In this document: piece by piece, positions 16,292 to 25,024 of the stretch
Layout of the letters: each line of letters starts with the position of its first letter
How positions within the stretch are numbered: position 1 is the stretch's first letter
NCBI GenBank assembly: GCA_041580235.1
Contig: JBFGEG010000018.1
Location: forward strand, 1-46,511
Direction of reading: 5' to 3'
Origin: JADFOJ01 sp041580235
GTDB lineage: Bacteria; Planctomycetota; Phycisphaerae; Phycisphaerales; SM1A02
DNA length: 46,511 nt
Translations under genes and position numbers: made by a program
The notes under the pieces: generated by a model
Told to the model about the DNA's origin: nothing
The model's input: the letters and a program-made list of their open reading frames with translations, nothing else
Databases searched by the model: none

Positions 16292-17686
16292 GTGACGACA
16301 GTGAGCACCCCCGGACTCGGCCTCCGACTCTCGATCATGATGTTCCTCCAGTATGCCATCTGGGGGGCGTGGCTGCCGCTGCTGTGGCCATACCTGGCGA
16401 ATCACCGGGGGTTTACGGGCGACCAGATCGGTCACATGTTCATGGTCGGCGCCGTGGGCGCGCTGGTGGCGCCGTGGGTGGCGGGCCAGATCGCCGACCG
16501 GTATTTCTCCACCGAGAAGTTCCTGGCCATCAGCCACGTCCTGGGCGGCCTGCTCGTCTGGCAGCTCGCCTGGCTGGAGAGCTACTGGGCCTTCCTGGGC
16601 TTCTCGCTGCTCTACTCGCTGATCTACTCGCCCACGCTGCCGCTGACCAACTCGATCTCGTTTCACCATCTGCCCGACCGCGATCGGGACTTCGGCCGGG
16701 TTCGGGTGTGGGGGACCGTGGGCTGGATCGTGGTGGGGATCGCCATCGGGCAGTGGCTGGCGCACCATCACACGCCCGCCGACGCGTCGGTCGAGGCGCA
16801 GCGGGCCGCACAGTACGCCGGCATGGCGGACGCGTTCCGCCTCAGTGCCCTGCTCGGAATACTCCTGGGCCTGTACTGCCTGACCCTGCCGCATACGCCT
16901 CCCTCGAAGGGCACGCAGTCCAATGCCACGATGGAAGCGCTTGGTGAGATCAAGTCCAACCCGCTGCTCACGCTGTTCGTTCTCGCCATACCCATCAGCT
17001 GCATTCACCAGTTTTACTTCGTGCACACCGCCGAGTTTCTAGGCGCCTTCCAGTCGCGCACCGCCACCGTGATCAATGACTTCTTCGGCGTCGGCGGCGG
17101 CGGTCTCATGACGATCGGCCAGATGTCGGAGATCGCGGTGCTCTCGTTGATCCCGCTGATCGCCAAGAAAGTCAGCCGCAAGAACCTGCTGACGGTGGGC
17201 ATCGTGGCCTACGCGCTGCGTATGGCGATCTTCGCGTACGTCGGCCGGATCGCCGAGTGGACGGGGCTGCCGGAGGTCGGGATTCTCATCGCCGGCGTGG
17301 CCCTGCACGGGCTGTGCTTCGGGTGCTTCATCTTCGTCGCGTTCATGGTCGTCGACGAGCAGACCACCGGCGACGTGCGGGCCAGCGCCCAGAGCCTGTT
17401 CAACCTCGTGATCGTCGGCGTGGGCATCATCGCCGGAAGCTACATCGCCACGAGCGTCGTGCCGCGGCTCGCCACGGTGGACGGTGCGCTGGATTACACG
17501 ACGCTGTTCAGCGTGCCCCTGTGGGCTTCGGTCGCGTGCCTGGGCATCCTGCTGGTCTTCTATCCCGGGGGTCGGGTCCCGGTCGTCGAGCCGTCGAGCG
17601 TCGCCCGCCCGTCAGTCGGACTCGAGATCGAGCACCCGGCTGATCAACCCCCGCGTGGCGGCCCGCCCCGCGGGGAGCAGGGCTGA
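16292..17686 (+). CDS. MFS transporter, nucleoside:H+ symporter (NupG-like) type
   Basis: Inner-membrane carrier of 464 residues with about twelve predicted helices. The opening LSIMMFLQYAIWGAWLPLL, the segment YSPTLPLTNSISFHHL and the loop VRVWGTVGWI follow the pattern of E. coli NupG/XapB, which import nucleosides with protons. The substrate is inferred from that likeness only. GTG 16292 is the longest start; GTG 16301 is equally possible and better placed for the TATCAT box at 16283. The last 75 bases overlap the tetR-like gene on the other strand, an unusually long convergent overlap. Confidence 0.88.
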   Translation: MTTVSTPGLGLRLSIMMFLQYAIWGAWLPLLWPYLANHRGFTGDQIGHMFMVGAVGALVAPWVAGQIADRYFSTEKFLAISHVLGGLLVWQLAWLESYWAFLGFSLLYSLIYSPTLPLTNSISFHHLPDRDRDFGRVRVWGTVGWIVVGIAIGQWLAHHHTPADASVEAQRAAQYAGMADAFRLSALLGILLGLYCLTLPHTPPSKGTQSNATMEALGEIKSNPLLTLFVLAIPISCIHQFYFVHTAEFLGAFQSRTATVINDFFGVGGGGLMTIGQMSEIAVLSLIPLIAKKVSRKNLLTVGIVAYALRMAIFAYVGRIAEWTGLPEVGILIAGVALHGLCFGCFIFVAFMVVDEQTTGDVRASAQSLFNLVIVGVGIIAGSYIATSVVPRLATVDGALDYTTLFSVPLWASVACLGILLVFYPGGRVPVVEPSSVARPSVGLEIEHPADQPPRGGPPRGEQG

Positions 17687-18172
17687 GCCGACCGAAAGCT
17701 GCAGCAGCAGCGAGGCCACCGCCGCCGCGGGCGTCTCGGCGTCGAGCACCCTCGACCGCCGCAGCTCCGCCGCGAGGAGCCCGTGCAGCCGGCGCACGGC
17801 GCGTCGGAGTGTCGCGGCAATGGCCGGCTCACTCTCCTGCTCGTTCATCGCCCGAAGCAGCACCCGCGCCTCGGCGGAGCTGCCCGACGCGGCCGTGACG
17901 TCGATGAGCGCAGCCAGGCGGCGGCGGGGATCCTCGACGGTCTCGACGGCGTGCCGCCACGACTCGAGCAGGCTCGACGCCGCGTCGTCGATGAGCACGA
18001 GAAAAAGGTCGAGCTTGCCGTCGAAGTGACGGTACAGGATCGGCACGGTGATGCCTGCGGCCTTCGCCAGCTCGGCGGTCGTCGTGCCCCGGTATCCGCT
18101 GCGGGCAAAACGCGGCCGTGTGGCATCGAGCAGCTGGCGGCGGCGGTCGGGGGCCCGCAGACGCACGGTCAT
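17612..18172 (-). CDS. TetR/AcrR-family transcriptional regulator
   Basis: Protein of 186 residues. The N-terminal helix-turn-helix (about 8-55) matches TetR: RRQLLDATRPRFARSGYRG, then TTTAELAKAAGITVPILYRHF. The C-terminal ligand domain is variable, as usual, so the inducer cannot be predicted. Its ATG overlaps the topA stop codon (ATGA), so it is very likely translated from the topA transcript. It also lies head-to-head at its 3' end with the nucleoside-type transporter, overlapping it by 75 bases. Possible targets are that transporter or its own topA promoter; neither is shown. Confidence 0.92.
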   Translation of the reverse strand: MTVRLRAPDRRRQLLDATRPRFARSGYRGTTTAELAKAAGITVPILYRHFDGKLDLFLVLIDDAASSLLESWRHAVETVEDPRRRLAALIDVTAASGSSAEARVLLRAMNEQESEPAIAATLRRAVRRLHGLLAAELRRSRVLDAETPAAAVASLLLQLSVGSALLPAGRAATRGLISRVLDLESD

Positions 18173-20802
18173 GCCGACTTCGCCCGCGGTATCGGCTCGT
18201 CGTAGAGCTCGAGCTTCGCCTCTCCGCCGGGGAGGACCAGATCGCTGACCGGGGTGTCCGGCTCGATCCGAGTGCCGTCACGCCGCTCGATCACGATCTC
18301 CGGATGGTTCCGCTCCTCCTTCTCCAGCTTCGCCAGCAGCGTGTCGCGTGTCTCCTGGGGCAGTTTCGTCCAGGCGGAACGCCCCTTGCACTTCGGAAAG
18401 GTCGAGCAGCCGAGCCACGGTCCCCGCTTGCCGCGGCGGAGGTTGAGCGGCGATTCGCACTTGGGGCAGGGCAGGTCGGTCAGCAGCGGCGGGGGCGTCG
18501 GATACTTGAGGCGACCCTTCTTGTCGATGTTGATGACGTACTCGACGTCGGGATAGTTGACGGAGGCGAGAAACGGCCCGAAGCGGCCGTTACGCAGCAC
18601 CATCTCGGATCCGTCGATGGGGCACTTCACGTCGACCTTCTCCGGCAGCATCGGATGCCCCTGCCGGTCGATCGGTGCCGCGTAGTCGCAGTCCGGGTAC
18701 GCGGTGCACGACAGGAAGCGCCCGTTCTTGCCGAAGCGGTAGCAGGTGCGGCTGTCGCACTTCGGGCACTTATACAACGCCGGCTGCGTCTCGGCCTTGG
18801 CGTGGACCATGGTCTCGTGCGCCTTCTCCAGGTCCTCGGCAAAGGGCCCGTAGAAGTTCTCAAGCATCGTGGTCCAGTCGGTGTGCTGGTCCTCGATCTT
18901 GTCCAGCTCCGCCTCCATCTGGCCGGTGTAGCCAAGGTCCATCAGGTGGGGGAACCCTTCGATGAGCTTGACGGTGACGACCTCGCCGAGGTCGGTGGCG
19001 TGGAAGCGTCGCTCGATCTGCTCGACGTACTTGCGCTCCTGGATGACCTCGATGATCGAAGCGTACGTGGACGGCCGGCCGATGCCGTCCTTCTCCAGCT
19101 CCTTCACGAGCGACGCCTCGGAGTACCGCGGCGGCGGGTTGGAGAAGACCTGCTCCGGGTCGATCGAGAACGGGGCGAGCTCCTGCTGCTCGGACAGCTC
19201 CGGCAGCAGCTGCTCCTCACCGTTGGCCGGGACGCCGGTCACCCGATAGAAGCCGTCGAAGACGAGCACCCGCCCCGACGACTTGAGCACGGCTCCCGTG
19301 GCCTGGTCGCAACGCTCCAGCAGCACCGTCGTGGTGTCCCACTGGGCGGCGGTCATCTGGCAGGCGGCGAACCGTCTCCAGATGAGCCGGTACAGCTTGA
19401 GCTGATCCGCGGTCAGAGCATGGGCGAGCTGGTCGGGGTCCCGCAGGATGTCGGTGGGGCGGATCGCTTCGTGCGCCTCCTGGGCCTTGGCGGACTTGCT
19501 GAACACCGTGGGCTTGTCGGGAAGGTACGCGTCACCGAAACGCTCGCCGACGTACGCGCGGACCTGCTCGATCGCCTCATCGCTGAGGTGCGTCGAGTCG
19601 GTACGCATGTAGGTGATGAGGCCGACCTGCCCCTCGCGGGGGATCTCCACGCCTTCGTAGAGACCCTGGGCGACCCGCATCGTCCGCTGCGCCCCGAAGC
19701 CCAGGCTCGACGCGGCCGCCGCCTGCAGGCTCGCCGTGATGAAGGGCGGTGACGGCCGGCTTGCGTTTCGCTTCGTCGAGATGGATGAGATCCGGTAGCG
19801 GGCCCGCGGGTCGACCGTGGCCTCGACCGTGCGCCGCGTGACGGCCGGTCCCTTGCCGTTGGGGTTCGGCGTGCTCTTGACGGTGACGTTTTCCAGACCC
19901 ACGGCCTCGGCCACGAGCTCGACGCGAGCCGAGAGGTCCTGGGGGTCGTCGGCGGGGCAGCCGAGTTCGAACTTGCCGCCGTCCAGCTCCACGAGCTCGG
20001 CCTTGATGGCGGCGTGATCCGAGAGCCAAGCGTTCTGCGTCCTGATGGTCGGGCCCTTGCCGCGCTCGTCGGTCTCGGCCGCGACGAACTCGGCCCATGC
20101 GGTCGTGAGCGCCCGGGCGTCATCGGGATTGCAGGCCAGCCGCGCCGTCACCCGCCACGACTCGCTGGGGATGAAGTCGCGGATCTCGCGCTCCCGCTCG
20201 ACGACCAGGCGAAGGGCCACGGACTGGACCCGGCCGGCGCTCAACCCCCGGGCCACCTTCTTCCACAGCAGCGGCGAGACCTGGTACCCGACGATCCGGT
20301 CCAGGATCCTCCGGGCCTGCTGGGCGTTGACCTTGAACATGTCGATCGGGTGAGGGTTGGCGAAGGCGTGCTCGATCTGGCTCTTGGTGATGGCGTTGAA
20401 GATCACCCGCTTGGCCTGAGCGGGATCCACCCCCAGCTCCTGGGCCAGGTGCCAGGCGATGGCCTCGCCCTCCCGGTCGAGGTCGGTCGCGAACCAGATG
20501 TCGGCGGCCTCCCTGGCCGCCTTCTTGAGGGCGGTGAGCGTCTTCTTCTTGGCCGGGAGCACCTCGTAGGTCGGCTCGAAGTGGTTCTCGATGTCGACGC
20601 CGGGCACGGGCTGCTTGCAGCCCTTGGGTGCCTTTCGGGGCAGGTCACGCACGTGCCCCACCGAGGCCTGCACGGTGTATCCGGCGCCAAGGTAGCGGTT
20701 GATGGTCTTGGCCTTGGCCGGCGACTCGACGATGACCAGGTGCTTGCCCGCGGCCGGCTTGCTGCGCTTCGTGGTCTTTCGAGTTGGTGACTTCTTGGCC
20801 AT
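18169..20802 (-). CDS. topA: DNA topoisomerase I (type IA)
   Basis: Relaxes negatively supercoiled DNA by passing strands through a transient single-strand break. The 877-residue protein has the TOPRIM domain with Glu26 (VIVESPAKA) and DLDRE at 108-112, and catalytic Tyr398 in GLITYMRTDST. Three zinc-ribbon-like repeats follow near the C-terminus. The first (CPKC...CTAYPDC) and third (CPKC...CSTFPKC) keep four cysteines, while the middle one keeps a single cysteine. The lysine- and threonine-rich start is normal for GC-rich lineages. A promoter is proposed at 20863-20836. It is followed by a coupled tetR-like gene. Confidence 0.97.
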   Translation of the reverse strand: MAKKSPTRKTTKRSKPAAGKHLVIVESPAKAKTINRYLGAGYTVQASVGHVRDLPRKAPKGCKQPVPGVDIENHFEPTYEVLPAKKKTLTALKKAAREAADIWFATDLDREGEAIAWHLAQELGVDPAQAKRVIFNAITKSQIEHAFANPHPIDMFKVNAQQARRILDRIVGYQVSPLLWKKVARGLSAGRVQSVALRLVVEREREIRDFIPSESWRVTARLACNPDDARALTTAWAEFVAAETDERGKGPTIRTQNAWLSDHAAIKAELVELDGGKFELGCPADDPQDLSARVELVAEAVGLENVTVKSTPNPNGKGPAVTRRTVEATVDPRARYRISSISTKRNASRPSPPFITASLQAAAASSLGFGAQRTMRVAQGLYEGVEIPREGQVGLITYMRTDSTHLSDEAIEQVRAYVGERFGDAYLPDKPTVFSKSAKAQEAHEAIRPTDILRDPDQLAHALTADQLKLYRLIWRRFAACQMTAAQWDTTTVLLERCDQATGAVLKSSGRVLVFDGFYRVTGVPANGEEQLLPELSEQQELAPFSIDPEQVFSNPPPRYSEASLVKELEKDGIGRPSTYASIIEVIQERKYVEQIERRFHATDLGEVVTVKLIEGFPHLMDLGYTGQMEAELDKIEDQHTDWTTMLENFYGPFAEDLEKAHETMVHAKAETQPALYKCPKCDSRTCYRFGKNGRFLSCTAYPDCDYAAPIDRQGHPMLPEKVDVKCPIDGSEMVLRNGRFGPFLASVNYPDVEYVINIDKKGRLKYPTPPPLLTDLPCPKCESPLNLRRGKRGPWLGCSTFPKCKGRSAWTKLPQETRDTLLAKLEKEERNHPEIVIERRDGTRIEPDTPVSDLVLPGGEAKLELYDEPIPRAKSA

Positions 20803-20835
20803 CTCGTGGGGATCGCGGGGACCGTAGGCGGCAGT

Positions 20836-20863
20836 ATTTGATCGTTCAAACAGGGCTCGTCAA
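20836..20863 (-). promoter_or_regulatory. Candidate topA promoter with an overlapping palindrome
   Basis: Reading the minus strand, TTGACG (20863-20858), a 16-base spacer and TCAAAT (20841-20836) form a sigma-70-like promoter upstream of topA. The short inverted repeat TTTGA-TCGT-TCAAA at 20837-20850 overlaps the -10 box and could be an operator or chance. Confidence 0.4.
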
Positions 20864-21834
20864 GAAAGTCTTTCCGAAACGCCCTCCGGCAGGCCCGAAG
20901 GAAACGCCGTTTTCGGCGGCGCCAGGGCCGCTGACAACGACTTTTCGACAAGATGGGGCATCGACAGATCGTCGGGGCGGATCCAGCTCGCCTGCGGGTG
21001 GGCGGCGAACCGCCGCAGCCAGGTTCGCTGCTGCTTGGCGTAGCGGCGGGTCCGGATCTTGATCTGCTCGACGGCCTCATCGAGGCTCGTGCGGCCACGG
21101 AGATGATCGAGGATCTGGCGGTATCCGAGTGCCTCGGCGGCTTGACGCCCCAGGCCCCCGGCGTCCAGCAGACGCCGCACCTCCTCGACCAGCCCGTTGC
21201 CGATCATGGCTCTCACTCGGGCGTTGATCCGGCGGTTGATCGCCTCGACCGAGTAGTCGAGCCCGATGATCCGCACGTCCCGGCGGGGCGGACCACGGAA
21301 CCACTGTGCCTGGAGATCGCTGATGCGGCCGCCGGTCAGCTCGTACACCTCGAGGGCCCGGACCGTCCGCTTGCGGTCGTTGGGGTGGATGCGGCGGGCG
21401 GCGACGGGATCCACGGTCTCCAGCCGCCGTCGCAGACCGGCGAGGTCGGTCGACTCGAGTCGGGCCCGCAGATCGGGATCGGGCTGCGGTCCCTCGAAGA
21501 GACCTTCGAGCAATGCCTGCACGTACAGGTTGGTTCCACCCACCACGATCGGAAAGAGGCCGCGGCCGCGGATGTTCTGGACGGCCTCTTCGGCCAGACG
21601 CATCCACGTGTCCACCGAGAACCCGTCCTGCGTCGGGGGCACGAGATCGAGCAGATGGTGGGGCACGCGGGCCCGTTGCGCCGGCGTCGGCTTGGCCGTC
21701 CCGATGTCCATGCCCTGATACACCTGCATCGAGTCCGCGCAGATGCACTCGCCGGGCAGCCGCTGAGCCAGCTCGATCGCCAGCTCGGTCTTGCCCCCCG
21801 CGGTCGGGCCGAGGATGAGTACGATGGGAGTCAC
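20860..21834 (-). CDS. miaA: tRNA dimethylallyltransferase
   Basis: Transfers a dimethylallyl group to A37 of tRNAs that read UNN codons, using the DMAPP made by the MEP pathway. The protein has 324 residues from GTG 21834. The P-loop GPTAGGKT begins at residue 9, CADSMQVYQGMDIGTAKP holds the catalytic Asp, and GGTNLYVQALLEG and the RRYAKQQRTWLRRF helix are typical. An ATG at 21882 would add 16 residues (MADGQSALRSRRLLFP), but these lie in repeat-like DNA; TACTGT lies five bases ahead of the GTG. The topA gene follows 57 bases downstream. Confidence 0.94.
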   Translation of the reverse strand: MTPIVLILGPTAGGKTELAIELAQRLPGECICADSMQVYQGMDIGTAKPTPAQRARVPHHLLDLVPPTQDGFSVDTWMRLAEEAVQNIRGRGLFPIVVGGTNLYVQALLEGLFEGPQPDPDLRARLESTDLAGLRRRLETVDPVAARRIHPNDRKRTVRALEVYELTGGRISDLQAQWFRGPPRRDVRIIGLDYSVEAINRRINARVRAMIGNGLVEEVRRLLDAGGLGRQAAEALGYRQILDHLRGRTSLDEAVEQIKIRTRRYAKQQRTWLRRFAAHPQASWIRPDDLSMPHLVEKSLSAALAPPKTAFPSGLPEGVSERLS

Positions 21835-21956
21835 GGGGAACAGTAGGCGGCGAGAGCGAAGTGCCGATTGGCCATCAGCCATGAGCGATGAGCCACGAGC
21901 AAGAGAGAGTCAGGGACGGCAGCAGTTTGACGCGCACGCATCGCGCAGGATCGACG

Positions 21957-23153
21957 GTGGCGAAACAGACGATTAACGACGTGGAGGTCGCCGGCAAACG
22001 CGTGCTCATGCGTGTGGACTTCAACGTCCCTCTTGACGAGCGCGGGGTCATCACGGATGACCGGCGGATCCGGATGGCGCTGCCGAGTATTCGGCGTGTG
22101 GTCGACGGCGGGGGCCGGCTCGTGCTCATGAGCCATCTCGGCCGGCCCGACGGCGGGCCCGATCCCACCCTGAGCCTCGCTCCCGCGGCTCGACGGCTCG
22201 GCGAACTGCTCGGGGGACTGACGGTGCGGTTCGCCGCCGGCGACTGCGTCTCGGCCGAGACGGCCCGGCTGGTGACGGCGCTCGCCGACGGCGAGATCCT
22301 GCTGCTGGAGAACCTCCGTTTCAATCCGGGCGAGAAGGACGGCGACCCTGCCTTTGCCGCGCAGCTCGCCGCCTACGGCGACGTCTACTGCAACGACGCG
22401 TTCGGGTCCGCCCATCGCAGCGACGCGTCGATGGTGGCGGTCCCACGCGTCATGAGCGGCCGACCGCGGGTGGCGGGATTGCTGCTGGACAAGGAGCTGC
22501 GTTACCTGTCGGAGGCCCTCACCCGACCGAAGCATCCCTTCGTCGCCGTCCTCGGCGGGGCCAAAGTGTCGGACAAGCTCGGCGCGATCCGCAATCTCAC
22601 GGGACGCGTCGACACGATCCTCGTCGGCGGCGCAATGGCTTACACGTTCCTCGCCGCCGGCGGGAGCGACGTCGGCGCCAGCCGCGTGGAGACGGACATG
22701 TTTGACACCGCCCGCGGCCTCCTCGATCACGGCGCCGTCAGGATCATCCTGCCCACCGACCACGTCTGCGGTACCACGATGGGGGGCGACACCCCGGTCG
22801 AGGTGTTCCAGGACGCGATACCCCAGGGCTGGATGGGTCTCGACATCGGTCCGAAAACGTGCGCGGCGTTCGCCAGCGTGCTGCAGGAGGCAGCCACCAT
22901 CGTGTGGAACGGCCCCGTGGGCGTCTTCGAGACGCCGCCCTTCGACAAGGGCAGCCGCGTTGTCGCGGAGTCGATCGCCCAGGCGACCGCCCACGCGGCG
23001 GTCACCGTCGTGGGCGGGGGTGACACCGCGGCGGCGGTGGAGGCGTTCGGGCTCGCCGATCGAATCACCCACGTCTCCACGGGGGGAGGAGCCAGTCTCC
23101 GCCTGCTGGAGGGCGGCGGATTCGAGTCGGTCGAGCTGCTCGACGACGCGTAG
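21957..23153 (+). CDS. pgk: Phosphoglycerate kinase
   Basis: Glycolytic enzyme that makes ATP from 1,3-bisphosphoglycerate. The 398-residue protein has the substrate loop RVDFNVPLD near residue 20 and MSHLGRPDG. It also has LLLENLRFNPGE, FGSAHRSDAS, the hinge VLGGAKVSDKLG, and the nucleotide site VWNGPVGVFE with GGGDTAAAV. The GTG at 21957 has AGGA six bases upstream; an in-frame ATG at 21888 would add a non-homologous segment. It is followed 32 bases later by the thioredoxin-fold gene. No other glycolytic gene is adjacent. Confidence 0.97.
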   Translation: MAKQTINDVEVAGKRVLMRVDFNVPLDERGVITDDRRIRMALPSIRRVVDGGGRLVLMSHLGRPDGGPDPTLSLAPAARRLGELLGGLTVRFAAGDCVSAETARLVTALADGEILLLENLRFNPGEKDGDPAFAAQLAAYGDVYCNDAFGSAHRSDASMVAVPRVMSGRPRVAGLLLDKELRYLSEALTRPKHPFVAVLGGAKVSDKLGAIRNLTGRVDTILVGGAMAYTFLAAGGSDVGASRVETDMFDTARGLLDHGAVRIILPTDHVCGTTMGGDTPVEVFQDAIPQGWMGLDIGPKTCAAFASVLQEAATIVWNGPVGVFETPPFDKGSRVVAESIAQATAHAAVTVVGGGDTAAAVEAFGLADRITHVSTGGGASLRLLEGGGFESVELLDDA

Positions 23154-23185
23154 AATCCCCCTCGAAACGAACGAAGGGAGTCAGC

Positions 23186-24235
23186 ATGCGTGTGGCAAGT
23201 CTGCTGGTCGTCGCGTCGGTTCTGTTCGCACATGACGTTGCCGTGGGGCAGCGGGGGGAGGCCCTCAAGGTTGGCGACCCGGCGCCGGGGATCGAGGTCG
23301 AGGCGTGGATCAACAGCGAGGCCGTCACCCTGACGCCCGAGGGCGTCTACGTCGTCATGTTCTGGGACAGCGCGCAGGCCCAGAGCAATACGATGGCCCG
23401 GCTCGAGCGGCTTGCGGAGCTGTACGGCCATCGCGGTCTCAAGATCGTCGTCATCTCGGCGGACGACGTCGATGCCCTGGGGAGCTTCGCCAGCCAGCAG
23501 CGGAAGAATCTCAGCTTCGCGCTCGGCGCGGATCGACGCAACTCCACCCAGCGCGCGTGGGTGCGTAAGGCCGGTCTCTCCGACCTGCCCATCGCGTTCA
23601 TCGTCGGCAAGGGCAAGGTCATGCACATCGGCCTGCCGCAGGATGCCGATTTCGAGAACATTCTCACCCAGGTCGTGGCCGGACGGTTCGACCCCAGGCT
23701 CCAGGAGCAGGCGCAGCCGAAGCTCGACTCGGCCCGCCGCGCCCGAAAGGTCAATAACTGGCGAATGGCCAAGAATGCGTACGACGAAGTGATCGAGTTG
23801 GACCCGCGTATCTTTGCGGTGATCGCGATCGAGCGGATGGAGATGATGTATGCGGACATGGGCCAGCCGGAGCTGGCGTACGACTACGCCGAGAAGAAGC
23901 TGATCGGCGAGCTCTTCGCCGATGACCCCGGCGCGCTGCAGATGCTCGTGGACAAGATCGTTGAGGATCCCCAGTTCAACGCGTCGCCGCGGGAATTGGA
24001 GATTGCGATGACCGCGGCCAAGCGGGCGCTGGAGCTGGAGGGGCCGCGCGATCCGAAGGCCCTGGCCACGGCGGCCGTCGTGCACGCCCGCCAGGGCGAT
24101 TACGAGCAGGCCATCTCCCTTCAGACGCGGGCGTACTTCCTGGCCATTCCGGACGAGAAAGCGTCGTACAAGCGCGTGCTGGCGAGATACCGCAAGGCGG
24201 CGTCACGGTCCAGCGCGTCGACCAGTCCGCGCTGA
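23186..24235 (+). CDS. Exported thioredoxin-fold protein lacking all cysteines
   Basis: Protein of 349 residues with a signal peptide (1-21). Residues 26-185 follow the TlpA/AhpC redoxin pattern: LKVGDPAPGIEVEAW, then YVVMFWDSAQAQSNT where the CxxC motif would be, IVVISADDVDALGSF, and a conserved cis-proline in SDLPIAFIVG. Instead of CxxC it has SAQA, and the whole protein contains no cysteine, so it cannot be a thiol oxidoreductase. The C-terminal half is helical, with TPR-like turns (YDEVIELDPR, HARQGDYEQAISLQTRAY). A binding or scaffolding role is possible. AAGGGAG lies five bases before the ATG. Confidence 0.85.
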   Translation: MRVASLLVVASVLFAHDVAVGQRGEALKVGDPAPGIEVEAWINSEAVTLTPEGVYVVMFWDSAQAQSNTMARLERLAELYGHRGLKIVVISADDVDALGSFASQQRKNLSFALGADRRNSTQRAWVRKAGLSDLPIAFIVGKGKVMHIGLPQDADFENILTQVVAGRFDPRLQEQAQPKLDSARRARKVNNWRMAKNAYDEVIELDPRIFAVIAIERMEMMYADMGQPELAYDYAEKKLIGELFADDPGALQMLVDKIVEDPQFNASPRELEIAMTAAKRALELEGPRDPKALATAAVVHARQGDYEQAISLQTRAYFLAIPDEKASYKRVLARYRKAASRSSASTSPR

Positions 24236-24266
24236 CGGCCGCTGCGTTTGGGAGTATGCTCCCCCG

Positions 24267-24301
24267 GCGGCGCCGCCCGGAGGCGCCGCGTCGGTCTTTT
24301 T
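24267..24301 (+). terminator. GC hairpin followed by a T-run between the redoxin-like gene and rpe
   Basis: GCGGCGCC (24267-24274), a seven-base loop and GGCGCCGC (24282-24289) form an eight-pair stem, then GTCGGTC and TTTTT at 24297-24301. This fits a factor-independent terminator for the preceding gene. A promoter-like CTGACG-17-TATGCT at 24232-24260 would put transcription start at the base of the stem, so it could instead be the rpe leader. Confidence 0.5.
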
Positions 24302-24322
24302 CGCAGGGGAGCCGGCCCGGCG

Positions 24323-25024
24323 ATGACGGTAGAGAATCTCCTCACCATGCCCCCCAGAACGCCCCTCGTGGCGGCGTCGCTGCTCGCCGCCGACTTTGGG
24401 CAAATGGGCAAGGAGGCGCGGTCTGCGCTGGAGGCGGGAGCCGATTTGCTGCACTTTGACGTCATGGACGGGCATTTCGTCCCGAACTTGACGATGGGTC
24501 CCAACATGTGCCAGTCGCTTCGCCGCGAGCTGCCGCAGGCGCTGCTCGACGTGCACCTCATGGTCACCGATCCGGCCCGCTTCGTGGCCCTCTTCGCCGA
24601 GGCGGGCGCCGATCACATCTCCTTCCACGTGGAGACGGTGGCGGATCCGATCGACCTGGCGGCGACCATCAGGAACATGGGGATGACGGCGGGGCTTGCG
24701 CTCAACCCGCCGACCGCGGTGTCGGAGATCGTCCCGTTTCTGGAGCACGTGGACGTCGTGCTGCTCATGAGCGTGCACCCCGGCTTCGGCGGCCAGGCGT
24801 TCATTCCCGAAGTCCTGGGCAAGGCGCGGGCGATCCGGCCGACACTGCGGCCCGATCAGCGTCTGGAGATTGACGGAGGCGTGAACCCCGAGACCGCGCC
24901 GGCGTGCGTGGCTGCGGGCTGCGACGTCCTGGCGGCGGGATCGGCCATCTTCGGCACGAACGACTACGCGCGGTCGATCGCGGCTCTGCGCGGCGGCCAC
25001 AGCGTGCTCACCGGAAAGCAGTGA
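24323..25024 (+). CDS. rpe: Ribulose-phosphate 3-epimerase
   Basis: Interconverts ribulose 5-phosphate and xylulose 5-phosphate in the pentose phosphate pathway. The TIM barrel of 233 residues shows SLLAADFGQMG, the metal and acid residues in LLHFDVMDGHFVPN, DVHLMV with its histidine, LLMSVHPGFGGQAF, and the phosphate loop EIDGGVN with AAGSAIF. AGGGGA lies upstream of ATG 24323; ATG 24347 is a shorter alternative. Its TGA is followed directly by the ATG of the next gene, so the two are translationally linked. Confidence 0.95.
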   Translation: MTVENLLTMPPRTPLVAASLLAADFGQMGKEARSALEAGADLLHFDVMDGHFVPNLTMGPNMCQSLRRELPQALLDVHLMVTDPARFVALFAEAGADHISFHVETVADPIDLAATIRNMGMTAGLALNPPTAVSEIVPFLEHVDVVLLMSVHPGFGGQAFIPEVLGKARAIRPTLRPDQRLEIDGGVNPETAPACVAAGCDVLAAGSAIFGTNDYARSIAALRGGHSVLTGKQ

